Source: a virus
Reading direction: 5' to 3' (one strand)
DNA: 56,735 nucleotides
IMG/VR virus record: IMGVR_UViG_3300044547_000820
Span: 1 to 56,735 of that record
This document shows positions 15,216 through 23,849 of the stretch, piece by piece (positions within the stretch are counted from its first letter, which is position 1; each line of letters begins with the position of its first letter). Below the pieces are notes generated by a model. The model did no database searches, was not told where the DNA came from, and saw only the letters and a program-made list of their open reading frames with translations. A program made the position numbers and the translations under genes.

Positions 15216-15506
15216 ATGGCTAATACCATTAAAATTAAAAACTCAGGAACAGCCTCGGCAGTCCCAGCCTCACTTGAGCATGGTGAGCTGGGGCTTAACT
15301 ATGCCGATGGAAAGATTTTTTACAAAAACGGTTCCAATACAATTGTCCAGTTTAGCAGCGGAGGCTCTGTAGATCTTGATGCTTTAACCGATGTCATTAT
15401 TACAACCCCAGCATTAGGGCAGATTTTAGAATATAATGGTAGTTCATGGGTGAATAAGAATACTGTTCGTGACAATATGATCAAATTCTATATGGAGGTT
15501 TTGTAG
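15216..15506 (+). CDS. Short fibre paralogue
   Basis: 96 residues, strong Shine-Dalgarno TAGGAGG. The start MANTIKIKNSGTASAVPASL, then GELGLNYADGKIFYKNGSN, mirrors the N-terminus of the 362-residue fibre, and DLDALTDVIITTPALGQILE is a common fibre element. It looks like the attachment domain without a long shaft, either a decay product of a duplication or an adaptor. Its stop overlaps the next GTG (TAGTG). Confidence 0.75.
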   Translation: MANTIKIKNSGTASAVPASLEHGELGLNYADGKIFYKNGSNTIVQFSSGGSVDLDALTDVIITTPALGQILEYNGSSWVNKNTVRDNMIKFYMEVL

Positions 15507-15865
15507 TGGCTATTAATCAGAAAAGACTGGCTGGACCTACCCAGATTACTACGGCTAACACTGTCCAATACACAACTCCATTAAGCACAACTTCAATTGT
15601 AAAACAAATTGTTATGTGCAACACAACAGCTTCTGCCAAAACTGTAACAATCAGACTCAAGCCAGCCGGAGTCGCAGAAGCCAATACTCAAGATTTTATG
15701 AGCGCATTCAACATCAATGCGAATGAAACAATTTCTTTTGGATGTTCAATTGTCCTTACTAATAATGGAAACACAGCAAATGCTACAAATAGCGATCAGC
15801 TTGTTGCTTTCACTTCCGCAAACTCTGCTGTGAATATCATGTTTATGGGTTTTGAGGAGGCATAA
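15506..15865 (+). CDS. Small beta-rich virion protein, paralogue of 10160-10495
   Basis: 119 residues from a GTG with GGAGG upstream. It shares with the gene at 10160 a VKQIVMCNTTAS strand, a NANETISFGCSIVL turn and a C-terminal hydrophobic strand. It is probably the same fold used in another appendage. It is tightly coupled to both neighbours by single-base overlaps. Confidence 0.72.
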   Translation: MAINQKRLAGPTQITTANTVQYTTPLSTTSIVKQIVMCNTTASAKTVTIRLKPAGVAEANTQDFMSAFNINANETISFGCSIVLTNNGNTANATNSDQLVAFTSANSAVNIMFMGFEEA

Positions 15866-16593
15866 TGGCTGGTCTTGAACGCTACCCCGCACTTAATGCT
15901 TTTGCTTCATTCGCTGATGCTGCCGACTCAGTTTACGGGACTGGTTCTGATGGATCGGTTACTATCTCTGCAAATACAACATTGACATCTGATCAGTTTT
16001 ACTACAATCTTTCTGTTGACTCAGATGTTGTTTTAAACACGGCTGGCTATCGTGTCTTTGTGAAGAACCTCCTTACTCTTAGTTCTAACTCAACAATCGG
16101 TGTTGGTACAGCAAACACATACACGATGAATACAGGATTTTCCGGTGTTGGAACAATCCAAGGCGGTGGAGGTATTTCCGGTGCTGTGACAAACAGTCTC
16201 GGTGGAAACAGTGCAACACAGACTGCAACTGTTCCATCAGTAGCTCAAGGCGGAACTGGGGATAAGACAACAACAAGTGGTTATTGGTATCAGCCAACTC
16301 AGTCTATTAAGGGCTATGTGCTTAATGCAAGCAATACAACCCCACTCTTCCTTAGAGGCGGAGCTGGAGGAGCAAACGGTGTAGGCGGTGGAGTTCTTAT
16401 AATTGGAGCAAGGTATATTTCAGCCACAAGTTCATTCTTAGACGCTGCTGGAGCAACTGGAGCAGGCGGAGGGGGAGGTGGAGTAATCATTCTGGTATCA
16501 ACATACGCAACAATGCCATCAGGAATCACAACAGATGTGACTGGCGGAACAAGCTGTGTTTCAGGTTCGGTAATCTACTCCCAATTGGTTTAA
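15865..16593 (+). CDS. Gly-rich fibre/appendage protein
   Basis: 242 residues. After MAGLERYPALNAFASFADAA, the segment SVYGTGSDGSVTISANTTLT and GYRVFVKNLLTL are shared with the next gene. The C-terminal half is strongly Gly-rich (GGAGGANGVGGGVLIIGARY, GATGAGGGGGG), as in phage fibre tips with polyglycine-like loops. It is probably a receptor-binding or fibre-tip protein. Tandem duplication with 16595 is evident. Confidence 0.78.
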   Translation: MAGLERYPALNAFASFADAADSVYGTGSDGSVTISANTTLTSDQFYYNLSVDSDVVLNTAGYRVFVKNLLTLSSNSTIGVGTANTYTMNTGFSGVGTIQGGGGISGAVTNSLGGNSATQTATVPSVAQGGTGDKTTTSGYWYQPTQSIKGYVLNASNTTPLFLRGGAGGANGVGGGVLIIGARYISATSSFLDAAGATGAGGGGGGVIILVSTYATMPSGITTDVTGGTSCVSGSVIYSQLV

Positions 16594-16594
16594 T

Positions 16595-18073
16595 ATGGCT
16601 GGCTTAGAGAAATTCGGTTCACCCGCAAAAGTACAGAGAATCGGTAATGACTCTGTTTACGGAACGGGGTCAGACGGCAACACAGTAATTGCTTCCAACA
16701 CATCACTGTCTAGAGATATGTATTATAACAATTTAACGGTTAATAATGGTGTTCATCTAAACACTAATGGTTATCGTGTATTTGTTAAGGGATCTTTGAC
16801 TCTTGATGGAAATATTGGAGTCATCCCACAACAACTTTATTTTAATTCGACCCTTGCAGAGCGTATGCTCCTTAGTTCTGGTAATATCGCAAAATCTCTC
16901 GGAGGAAACTCGGGTGGTAATACTTTCACAGCTTCTCAAATAACCGATTCGGATAAGAAAAATCTTGAATTATTAATATCTGGAATTGTAGTAGATACCG
17001 CAGGAACAGTGTCTGCAATAAGAGGCGGAGCCGGTGGTGTAACTGGGGCTAATGGAACCGTAACCCCTGCAACAGCAGGCGGTGCTGCTTCTCTTACAAG
17101 GAACCCTCTTGTTGCAGGTGGAGCCGGTACAGCCGGAACAACACCACCTGCGTCTGCTGGAGGAACTGGCGGAATCGGCGGGGGTATTGTCCTCATTGTT
17201 GCCAAGCAAATCACTGGATCAGGAACAATTTTGGCTCAAGGGCAAAATGCAAATGTTGGAGCAAATAGCTCAACAGGAAGTGCGGGTAGTGCTGCTCCTA
17301 ACCAAACACTAACTCACCTCGCTGACAACTCAGCTCACTATATAACTGGTGATGGAACAACTGGTCCTCATGCTTCAGTTGCAGCTCCAGCCCTTCCACA
17401 TGGAGGGCATGTTCCTGCTACGCAGAACAGATTGCATGGTTATACATATCGTTATGTACATGTAGGAAATGTTCATCATACTCATAATCAGGTGTATGGA
17501 AACTGGGATGCAGATCATGGCGGAAACGCAGCCGGTGGACCTTTTGCTCACCACTTTAGTGACTTTAATGATACGCCTCATGTTAATGGCTTAACAGGAA
17601 CCTATACTGCAATTAACGGCATTCCTCACAACCATTCCCATAGAAACCAGCCCGGAGTCGCTTACACATTTGAATATTCTCATTATAGTGGAAGCTATAA
17701 CCCAATTCATGATGTTCCCCATTTTAGTTTCCATGACCCCGCAGAGCTTCAGATATTCGGTAAAGGTCATTACCCCGCAGCGCATGGTCATCGTAATTAT
17801 CCCAGACACCATCATGACAATAACCACTCCCACTTCAGAGCTAGAAATGCTGGAACGGTTTCATCGCAAGGTAGTACCGTATATCCCGGAGGAGCAGCTG
17901 GTGTGGCAGGTTCTTCAACAGCAGGTGCTTCTGGCGTAACTGGTGGTGGTGGTGGTATAATTATCGTTACAGATTCAATCGCTAACACAGTAGCAACATC
18001 AGTGGTTGGTGGTACTGTATCTGGTGGTGGAACAGGTCAATCAGGCACTGTTCTTACTATATTGAATCAATAA
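16595..18073 (+). CDS. Gly-rich fibre protein with His-rich insert
   Basis: 492 residues, paralogue of the preceding gene over its N-terminal and Gly-rich parts (SVYGTGSDGNTVIASNTSL, GYRVFVKGSLTLDG, GGTGGIGGGIVLIVAKQITG). Residues about 235-420 are a separate segment with roughly 29 His, including HH, HHH and H-x-H pairs (VHHTH, PHNHSH, RHHHDNNHSH), with Tyr, Phe and Pro. H-x-H clusters bind metal along the axis of other phage spikes and fibre tips, such as T4 gp37. It ends with another Gly-rich block. The insert may be the metal-stabilised receptor-binding head; this is inference. Confidence 0.8.
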   Translation: MAGLEKFGSPAKVQRIGNDSVYGTGSDGNTVIASNTSLSRDMYYNNLTVNNGVHLNTNGYRVFVKGSLTLDGNIGVIPQQLYFNSTLAERMLLSSGNIAKSLGGNSGGNTFTASQITDSDKKNLELLISGIVVDTAGTVSAIRGGAGGVTGANGTVTPATAGGAASLTRNPLVAGGAGTAGTTPPASAGGTGGIGGGIVLIVAKQITGSGTILAQGQNANVGANSSTGSAGSAAPNQTLTHLADNSAHYITGDGTTGPHASVAAPALPHGGHVPATQNRLHGYTYRYVHVGNVHHTHNQVYGNWDADHGGNAAGGPFAHHFSDFNDTPHVNGLTGTYTAINGIPHNHSHRNQPGVAYTFEYSHYSGSYNPIHDVPHFSFHDPAELQIFGKGHYPAAHGHRNYPRHHHDNNHSHFRARNAGTVSSQGSTVYPGGAAGVAGSSTAGASGVTGGGGGIIIVTDSIANTVATSVVGGTVSGGGTGQSGTVLTILNQ

Positions 18074-18081
18074 GAGGACTT

Positions 18082-18315
18082 ATGGAATTTAGACTTTCAA
18101 ATGAAAAGAAAAAAGAAATGGCTCAACATGCGTTGGACACACTGGAGATGCATTACTACAGGGAAATCGTATTGCTAGGGGAGAACCCCGAAACCTTCGT
18201 TGTCCCCAGCCCTTCAGAAATAACAGACCCAGTTCAGGCTGCATCATATGCTCAAGTGAATATTCTTAGCGAGAAAATTGTAAATATTCAAAACATTATT
18301 GACTCGATTCAGTAA
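18082..18315 (+). CDS. Small helical protein, unknown function
   Basis: 77 residues, with AGAGGA before the ATG. It is polar and largely helical, with MEFRLSNEKKKEMAQHALDT at the start and an amphipathic C-terminal helix. Lying directly behind a fibre gene, it could be a fibre assembly chaperone, by analogy of size and position only. The next ATG begins one base after its stop codon. Confidence 0.65.
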   Translation: MEFRLSNEKKKEMAQHALDTLEMHYYREIVLLGENPETFVVPSPSEITDPVQAASYAQVNILSEKIVNIQNIIDSIQ

Positions 18316-18316
18316 T

Positions 18317-18718
18317 ATGGATAGGGTCATATATTGTCCATCTAGTGAATTTTTAGAAGAAGCTTCATCTCTCGCTAGAAAAACCTATCTGCAGATTATA
18401 GTTGGGGATAATGACCACACAGCGGATTTAGACTTTGATAGAGGAAAAGTATTGGTTGTTTCTGTGCCTCAAAACAAAGGTTATTTCTTTTTAAAATCCG
18501 TTAAAGAAGGTTTTCACCAAAATATTAAATATAAAAATGAATTTTGTGTTATAAAGAATAAAGTTGATTTGTTTATTAATAATGACCTAATAAAGCCTGT
18601 ATACGAAGAATCTCATGTTGCAAAATTCATACATCTCTGTAAAGATGTTGGTGATTATTCCTGTAGAATAGTCGTTGATCAAAAAATAGAAGAGGAGTTT
18701 TCTTTTGTTGTCAATTAA
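18317..18718 (+). CDS. Unknown protein of the oxygenase/halogenase cassette
   Basis: 133 residues from the ATG at 18317; the frame is open from 18299 but inside the preceding gene. It is mixed alpha/beta, Lys/Asp-rich, with YLQIIVGDNDHTADLDFDRG and a C-terminal EEEFSFVVN. No family is recognised. It overlaps the oxygenase gene by 14 bases, so the products are made together. Confidence 0.65.
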   Translation: MDRVIYCPSSEFLEEASSLARKTYLQIIVGDNDHTADLDFDRGKVLVVSVPQNKGYFFLKSVKEGFHQNIKYKNEFCVIKNKVDLFINNDLIKPVYEESHVAKFIHLCKDVGDYSCRIVVDQKIEEEFSFVVN

Positions 18719-19304
18719 AAAAGAGGAAAAAGCGCCTTGTATTTGGATTTACAAAGATGCTTTTGATAGTAAAAATTTTTGTGAATTAGTTGAGAAAGAG
18801 ACAGAAGAAGACTGGGCATTAATTGACTGGTCGTACTCAGCAACTGGGGATGGTGACCAAAAGCAAACTAGCGAATACCGTACATCTCTTGAAATGCCAA
18901 TGAATCCTTTTTTTTCTGAAACAATCAATGAAAAGTTAAAACCACTTCAAGATATTTTTATGAATGACATTTTTACTAAGATTGACGAATGTATATGGGA
19001 TTATAGAACATGTTTTGATTTGAATCTAAAAGCGGATTCAGGGTTCTCTCTTCTGAAATATATGGATGGAGGGGAATATCATATCCATCACGACCATAGC
19101 CCTGATAACTCAAGAGTTCTAAGTTTGGTTGCATGTCTTGGTGATAATTTTGAAGGCGGAGAGTTGGAGTTTAACAATTTTGACTTGACAGTGAAGCTAG
19201 AAAAAAATTCTTTGATCCTTTTCCCGTCTAATTTTCCATATACTCATATTGCTCATCCCGTCAAAAGCGGTGTAAAATATAGTCTGGTAACATGGTTCCG
19301 ATGA
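18705..19304 (+). CDS. 2OG-Fe(II) oxygenase, prolyl 4-hydroxylase type
   Basis: 199 residues from a TTG with AGGAG 7 nt upstream. The double-stranded beta-helix iron site is clear: GGEYHIHHDH gives H128-x-D130, with distal H181 in YTHIAHPVKSG and K191 taking the usual Arg place that binds 2-oxoglutarate (KYSLVTWF). GDNFEGGELEF is typical of P4H-like enzymes. It would hydroxylate a side chain, possibly Pro in a phage protein, using O2 and 2-oxoglutarate. Similar genes are common near fibre genes of marine phages. The four-base overlap (ATGA) with the next gene shows coupling. Confidence 0.88.
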   Translation: MLSIKKEEKAPCIWIYKDAFDSKNFCELVEKETEEDWALIDWSYSATGDGDQKQTSEYRTSLEMPMNPFFSETINEKLKPLQDIFMNDIFTKIDECIWDYRTCFDLNLKADSGFSLLKYMDGGEYHIHHDHSPDNSRVLSLVACLGDNFEGGELEFNNFDLTVKLEKNSLILFPSNFPYTHIAHPVKSGVKYSLVTWFR

Positions 19305-20368
19305 GTAGTTTAAGTAATATCGATATCAATGCTTATTCTTGGTTTGCATTTACTGACCAAAAACAGCCATTCAAAGCAGAGGTCCGGGTTGAATCGGGCT
19401 ATGTGGACTTCCTAGGGTGCGATTTCTTCGAAATAGATTCTGGCACTATTATTTGTTTTAGGAAAGAAACTTATGCTGGATTTCATGACTTAAAGATAAC
19501 GGGTCAAAAAGTTGATCTTGTCCAGATGACTTCTGATACAAAAGCCTTGAACTTTGTTTTAAATGAAACGACTCAAAGCGGATACAACTTTTACCTTTTC
19601 CTAGGGTCTAAGGTCCAAGAGAATAATTCTATTATTGATGAGTCTTATAATACAGAAGGTTTAGGCATTAGGGATGATTTTGTTCGATGTGATTATAGGA
19701 AGCTAGGAGGGGTATCTTTTTACGAGCCTCAAACTGGTTACGATATTGTAAGCATTTGCTATGTCCTGAGTGTTACTGGTGTCGGTCATGTTGTCAGGAT
19801 AGGGACCAGTAATACAGGGAACTTGAATGCGAATACCCGTGGTGAATATTGTGCAGCCAAAACCTTGACAGGTATGATGAAAGTGCTTCATGAGTGGTCT
19901 ATTGTTTCTGAAGAGCCTTTTAATAATCAAGAAGAAATCGCAAGCAGTGCAGTACTTTTCTTACAATCTTTAAACTTGGATGATGAGATAATGTCAGAAA
20001 TTATATCATCAACTGGCGATATGGCTTTAGCTAGATATATAAGGGGAGACCTTGAGAGGTCTAATGAGATTGAGAATAGAGGTAAGTATGAAATGCCAGA
20101 AAGTTTTTCTAACTACATTAAAAGACACTACTCTTATCCAAGCTTGTATGAGCTACAAGAATCCCTTGATTTAGATATATTCGATGATGCACTAATTGAT
20201 AATTATTTAAAACACTTTGAAGGATTATTGTTTGAATACTTCTTCGAGCATGACATAAAAGTTTCGTCTTCTGCAGACTTGGAAACAATTTACCAATCCG
20301 ATAATACACCGGGCTATATTAAGAAATATATAGCACAATATAAAAGAGTCAAGAACATCAATTCATGA
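19301..20368 (+). CDS. Unknown 355-residue protein of the cassette
   Basis: 355 residues from the ATG at 19301 (ATGA overlap); an upstream ATG at 19292 would add three residues. The N-terminal 120 residues look beta-rich. The middle contains CYVLSVTGVGHVVRIGTSN, and the C-terminal third is helical and acidic (SYPSLYELQESLDLDIFDDA). I recognise no catalytic motif. It is locked between the oxygenase and the halogenase by ATGA overlaps at both ends, so it may be a partner or substrate carrier. It could also be a virion protein that the enzymes modify. Confidence 0.7.
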   Translation: MSSLSNIDINAYSWFAFTDQKQPFKAEVRVESGYVDFLGCDFFEIDSGTIICFRKETYAGFHDLKITGQKVDLVQMTSDTKALNFVLNETTQSGYNFYLFLGSKVQENNSIIDESYNTEGLGIRDDFVRCDYRKLGGVSFYEPQTGYDIVSICYVLSVTGVGHVVRIGTSNTGNLNANTRGEYCAAKTLTGMMKVLHEWSIVSEEPFNNQEEIASSAVLFLQSLNLDDEIMSEIISSTGDMALARYIRGDLERSNEIENRGKYEMPESFSNYIKRHYSYPSLYELQESLDLDIFDDALIDNYLKHFEGLLFEYFFEHDIKVSSSADLETIYQSDNTPGYIKKYIAQYKRVKNINS

Positions 20369-21834
20369 TTGATATTGAAACAGCTATTATTGGAAGTGGA
20401 ACAGCTGGCTTGGTCGGGGCAATCATGTTACGGTCAGCTTTTCCCTTGATGAATATCACAGTGATATCATCATCTCAAGTAGGGATTATCGGTGTTGGTG
20501 AGGGATCAACAGAGCATTGGCGTATGTTTATGGATGCATGCAACATCTCTCTTGGAGAGCTTTTGAATGAAACAAAAGCAACGCATAAGAATGGGATTCG
20601 GTTTGAGAATTGGACAAGCCATACCCCCGATTACTTCCATAGCGTTAGCGATGCAAGCACTATCGGTTATTACAACTTTTACGGTTTATATAATGGTCTT
20701 ATTGAGAACAATAAAACATTAACTGAGAATATCTCATCAAGAGCGATGATAGAAAACAAAGTTCGCGCTAATGGACCACATGAGTCAGTGAATCAGTTCC
20801 ATTTTGATACTGTGCTTCTTAATAAGTATTTGACAAGATTATGTAAAGAAAGAAATATTCGTTTTATTGATAGCAAGATTGTTCAAACAAATTTGGATAA
20901 TGAGAATGGGCATATTGAATCAGTTCTATTGGAAAACGGGGATGTGCTTGAGGCGGGGTTTTGGATTGATGCATCAGGAATGAGTCGCATTCTTATATCA
21001 GAGGTGAGTGATGCTAAATGGAAGTCTTTCTCCAATCACCTGCAGATGAACTCGGCGATTCCTTTCCCGACTCAATCTGACCCTTCTGGGGAAATCAGAC
21101 CCTACACTCGGGCTAGGGCTATTCAGAATGGATGGGTTTGGGAGATTCCAACTCAGGAAAGACGGGGTAATGGGTATGTCTATTCCTCAAACTTCTGCTC
21201 TGACGATCAAGCTATTTCTGAAGTGTCAGCTCTGCTGGGATTCCAAGTTCAGCCAGTAAAGACTATTAAATTTGATCCCGGTCATCTTGAGAAAATGTGG
21301 GTAAAGAATTGCGTTGCAATTGGTCTGTCTTCTGCTTTTGTTGAACCAATCGAAGCGTCTTCTATTGGCGGGACAATTCAGCAAATGAGGTGTTTGGTGG
21401 AGAATCTGTCTTCATACAAGATTGGTCATACAGCTGTTCAGAATGAATACAACAAGAAGATGAACATCATGATGCAGAATATTTTATCAATGATCTATCT
21501 TCATTACATATCTGATAGAAGAGATAGTGAAATGTGGGTAAACCAAGCGAACACCCCAGTGCCGGAGTATTTACAGAACTTATTAGATTTATGGAGTGAA
21601 AGACCTCCATTCTATAATGACATACCAACAAGTAATTATGAGATGTTCCATGTCCCTCATTTTTATCATGTAGCTCAAGGGCAAAAGGTTCTTTCGCAAG
21701 AAGCTTCTTCATTGTCTATTTATCGTTTTAATATTCGAGATTCTGTAAAGACAGCAATGTATTCTGCTAAAATGAAACAATCAGACCATGCAAAGGTGGA
21801 CCATGCGCAATCGCTCAAAGAAATACAATTATAA
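20365..21834 (+). CDS. Flavin-dependent tryptophan-halogenase-like protein
   Basis: 489 residues. The FAD-binding GSGTAGLVGA (residues 10-19) and GVGEGSTEHW match flavin-dependent halogenases. K75 in HKNGIRFENW aligns with the essential Lys that carries the hypohalous acid adduct. The diagnostic W-x-W-x-I-P motif is seen as NGWVWEIP near residue 255. FVEPIEASSIGG near residue 327 carries the second catalytic Glu. It would need FADH2 and halide, and would halogenate Trp, an indole or another aromatic. No flavin reductase is encoded nearby, so the host would supply it. Such genes occur in some marine phages with unknown substrate. Confidence 0.9.
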   Translation: MIDIETAIIGSGTAGLVGAIMLRSAFPLMNITVISSSQVGIIGVGEGSTEHWRMFMDACNISLGELLNETKATHKNGIRFENWTSHTPDYFHSVSDASTIGYYNFYGLYNGLIENNKTLTENISSRAMIENKVRANGPHESVNQFHFDTVLLNKYLTRLCKERNIRFIDSKIVQTNLDNENGHIESVLLENGDVLEAGFWIDASGMSRILISEVSDAKWKSFSNHLQMNSAIPFPTQSDPSGEIRPYTRARAIQNGWVWEIPTQERRGNGYVYSSNFCSDDQAISEVSALLGFQVQPVKTIKFDPGHLEKMWVKNCVAIGLSSAFVEPIEASSIGGTIQQMRCLVENLSSYKIGHTAVQNEYNKKMNIMMQNILSMIYLHYISDRRDSEMWVNQANTPVPEYLQNLLDLWSERPPFYNDIPTSNYEMFHVPHFYHVAQGQKVLSQEASSLSIYRFNIRDSVKTAMYSAKMKQSDHAKVDHAQSLKEIQL

Positions 21835-22612
21835 AATTGCAATGTTCAGGGGGGATACCCCCAGACCAAAAAAGAATGAGGTTGTAATTGTCCCCAATGA
21901 CAATCGCTTGCTGGATATCGCCCCCTATGCTGCTCAAGGGAATCTGCCATCTTGGTGGAAGGATCTCCCTGTTAAAGATATGTCTCTAAGAAGGTGCAAC
22001 GGAACTTATGACTATCTCCAGTATGGTTTTATTATACCTATGTGGACAGATGTAACGGTTAGACCAGACGCTTCTGGTGTAAGATTTGAATATAAACTAG
22101 GAAACTATGGTGATGACTACGCTTTTCATGTAGATGGCTTTAGCACTGAAATGGCAAAAGGTTGTCCTTTTGGCGAAAATCGAAAATTAAAAAATTTTAA
22201 TTATCCAAAACTCGTGACTCCTTGGAGGTATTTTACACCAAAAGGTATTTCCTTGATGGCTTTGCCTATTCTCCATGAGCCAAACCCGAATTACACGGTT
22301 ATGCCCGGTATTGTTCATACAGATTATTACAATCAATTACATATTGTAATATCCGTTCTAACTGACAAAGAGTTCACAATTCCTGCCGGTACACCCATGC
22401 AGCATATGGTTCCCATCAAAAGAAATGAGAATATTAAAAAACTTGTTTTTGGGAATGAAAGCATGTCTAGATTTCACATTGGAAATGGAATGGGGAAAGA
22501 GATTGGTAAGGGTAGTCTTTCGCAACAGGATAATAGCCAGCTCTATAGAAGAATTAGAATGAAGTATGATCAAGATATTGAAAGAAAAAAATGGTATTCT
22601 TTAAGAAGATAA
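21803..22612 (+). CDS. Unknown protein downstream of halogenase
   Basis: 269 residues from the ATG at 21803 (AAGGTGG just upstream), inside the halogenase 3' end. ATGs at 21788 and 21842 are alternatives, the latter after TATAAA. It contains NLPSWWKDLPVKDM near residue 45, a Cys (KGCPFGENRK), then beta-rich IVHTDYYNQLHIVISVLTDK and FTIPAGTPMQHMVPIKR. I associate this pattern with an uncharacterised family beside marine-phage oxygenases and halogenases but cannot name it confidently. It is part of the same overlapping gene chain. Confidence 0.7.
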   Translation: MRNRSKKYNYKIAMFRGDTPRPKKNEVVIVPNDNRLLDIAPYAAQGNLPSWWKDLPVKDMSLRRCNGTYDYLQYGFIIPMWTDVTVRPDASGVRFEYKLGNYGDDYAFHVDGFSTEMAKGCPFGENRKLKNFNYPKLVTPWRYFTPKGISLMALPILHEPNPNYTVMPGIVHTDYYNQLHIVISVLTDKEFTIPAGTPMQHMVPIKRNENIKKLVFGNESMSRFHIGNGMGKEIGKGSLSQQDNSQLYRRIRMKYDQDIERKKWYSLRR

Positions 22613-22881
22613 TTGACGCAATCAAGACGATGAGTAGTCGTTCTTATTGGACAAGGGTTAACTCAGTGGAAGCTTGGGGTTTTGCAACAAAGATTGCAAT
22701 CATCTTTCCGGGTCTTCTTCTTGATAAACAATGGTGGTGGTTATATATCTTTGCCATCATCTCAAGCATAAGTCTTATCTGGACATCAACCCGCAAGACC
22801 TTGCCAACAATTATCCTTTTCAATGTGCTATGGGTAATCCTAGCCAGCTTGTCTATTCTAAAGCATTTTTGGTGGTTTTAG
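22591..22881 (+). CDS. Aromatic-rich three-TM membrane protein
   Basis: 96 residues from the ATG at 22591, which overlaps the previous gene by 22 bases. Three hydrophobic helices are evident (about 28-45, 47-65 and 74-92), rich in Trp and Ile (KQWWWLYIFAIISSISLIW, ILKHFWWF). It belongs to the cassette by overlap. It could anchor or export something, or act in lysis or exclusion; none of this is shown by sequence. Confidence 0.65.
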   Translation: MVFFKKIIDAIKTMSSRSYWTRVNSVEAWGFATKIAIIFPGLLLDKQWWWLYIFAIISSISLIWTSTRKTLPTIILFNVLWVILASLSILKHFWWF

Positions 22882-22884
22882 GAT

Positions 22885-22913
22885 TTACTGATTAAAACCA
22901 TATGCTGTATACT
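22885..22913 (+). promoter_or_regulatory. Leaderless promoter before 22923
   Basis: TATACT at 22908-22913 ends 9 nt before the ATG, with a weak -35 TTACTG 17 nt upstream. No Shine-Dalgarno. It would start the connector operon. Confidence 0.5.
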
Positions 22914-22922
22914 TAAAGCATA

Positions 22923-23849
22923 ATGGAAGATGTAAAAGTAAACACATCCAAGACCCTAACCCTCACTCTCCCCGCTGACCCCACTTCAAATCTGGTCAGT
23001 GTCTCTGTTTATCATGAGCTGGGAGACCTTGTACACGGTCCTGTGAGTGCCTCTAGAGCCTCTGCAGGCGTTTATACAATAACATTGGGACAGCAAGCGT
23101 CTGGTATCTATATTTTAAATGCAGCAGGCAGGCACCGTACAGAATTCACCTATACGGTTTCTGGGGTTTCATATACACAGGCTCAGTACATTAATGTCTA
23201 TACCCCCTACACTACTGCTGCTGATTTCTTCATTTCCTATCCGGAATTGCAAGAGTCTAAAGGGTCACTCTTTGACCGATACGAAAAGCGGGTCAGGGCA
23301 ATCATTGACACCTACTGCGGTCAGTCATTTGATTACTACCCAGACAAGTCCATTACAATTGATGGAAACAATCACGCAAACCTTCATCTCCCATACCCTG
23401 TTTATAATTTAACCAAAGTTACCCAAGATCCGGGTCGTACATACGAAGAGGTTCTGTTTGATGCAACCTTGCCAACAGTTAATAATGTTGAGAGAGTTAA
23501 GCAGCCTTTAAACTTTGAAGCTTCTTATTACATTCGTTTCAAATCAGATACGATTGATAAGAACGATACCCTGATTGTTCCCAACTCATGGAAAGCAAAA
23601 AGAGAGTACAAGATTGAAGGAGACTTCGGTTGGGGCTATGTACCTAACAATGTGAAGTTTGCAGCTGATCTCCTGATTGCTGACTTGATGAATGACGATT
23701 CTGAATACAGAAGGCATGGAATTCATAGCGTTGATATGGATGTTGTTAAGATGCAGATGAAACAGTCGTTCTATGAATCAACCGGGAATATTGAAGCTGA
23801 TGTCTACTTGATGGATTACACACTGTTTGTGATGGATTATGTGGTCTAA
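22923..23849 (+). CDS. Head-tail connector (adaptor) with N-terminal Ig-like domain
   Basis: 308 residues. Residues 1-90 look like an Ig/BppU-type beta domain (KTLTLTLPADPTSNLVSVSV). The remainder resembles head-tail connector proteins of the HK97 gp6 type: FFISYPELQESKGSLFDRYE, IDTYCGQSFDYYPDKSITID and GDFGWGYVPNNVKFAADLLI followed by a helix. It should bind beneath the portal. It leads a run of four overlapping neck and tail-completion genes. Adaptors of this class are usually about 100-200 residues, so the added N-domain is extra. Confidence 0.78.
   Translation: MEDVKVNTSKTLTLTLPADPTSNLVSVSVYHELGDLVHGPVSASRASAGVYTITLGQQASGIYILNAAGRHRTEFTYTVSGVSYTQAQYINVYTPYTTAADFFISYPELQESKGSLFDRYEKRVRAIIDTYCGQSFDYYPDKSITIDGNNHANLHLPYPVYNLTKVTQDPGRTYEEVLFDATLPTVNNVERVKQPLNFEASYYIRFKSDTIDKNDTLIVPNSWKAKREYKIEGDFGWGYVPNNVKFAADLLIADLMNDDSEYRRHGIHSVDMDVVKMQMKQSFYESTGNIEADVYLMDYTLFVMDYVV

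Noticed and set aside
13510-18073. Diversity-generating retroelement acting on the fibre genes
   Set aside because: No reverse transcriptase and no template/variable repeat pair were found in the window; similarities between fibre genes fit ordinary duplication.
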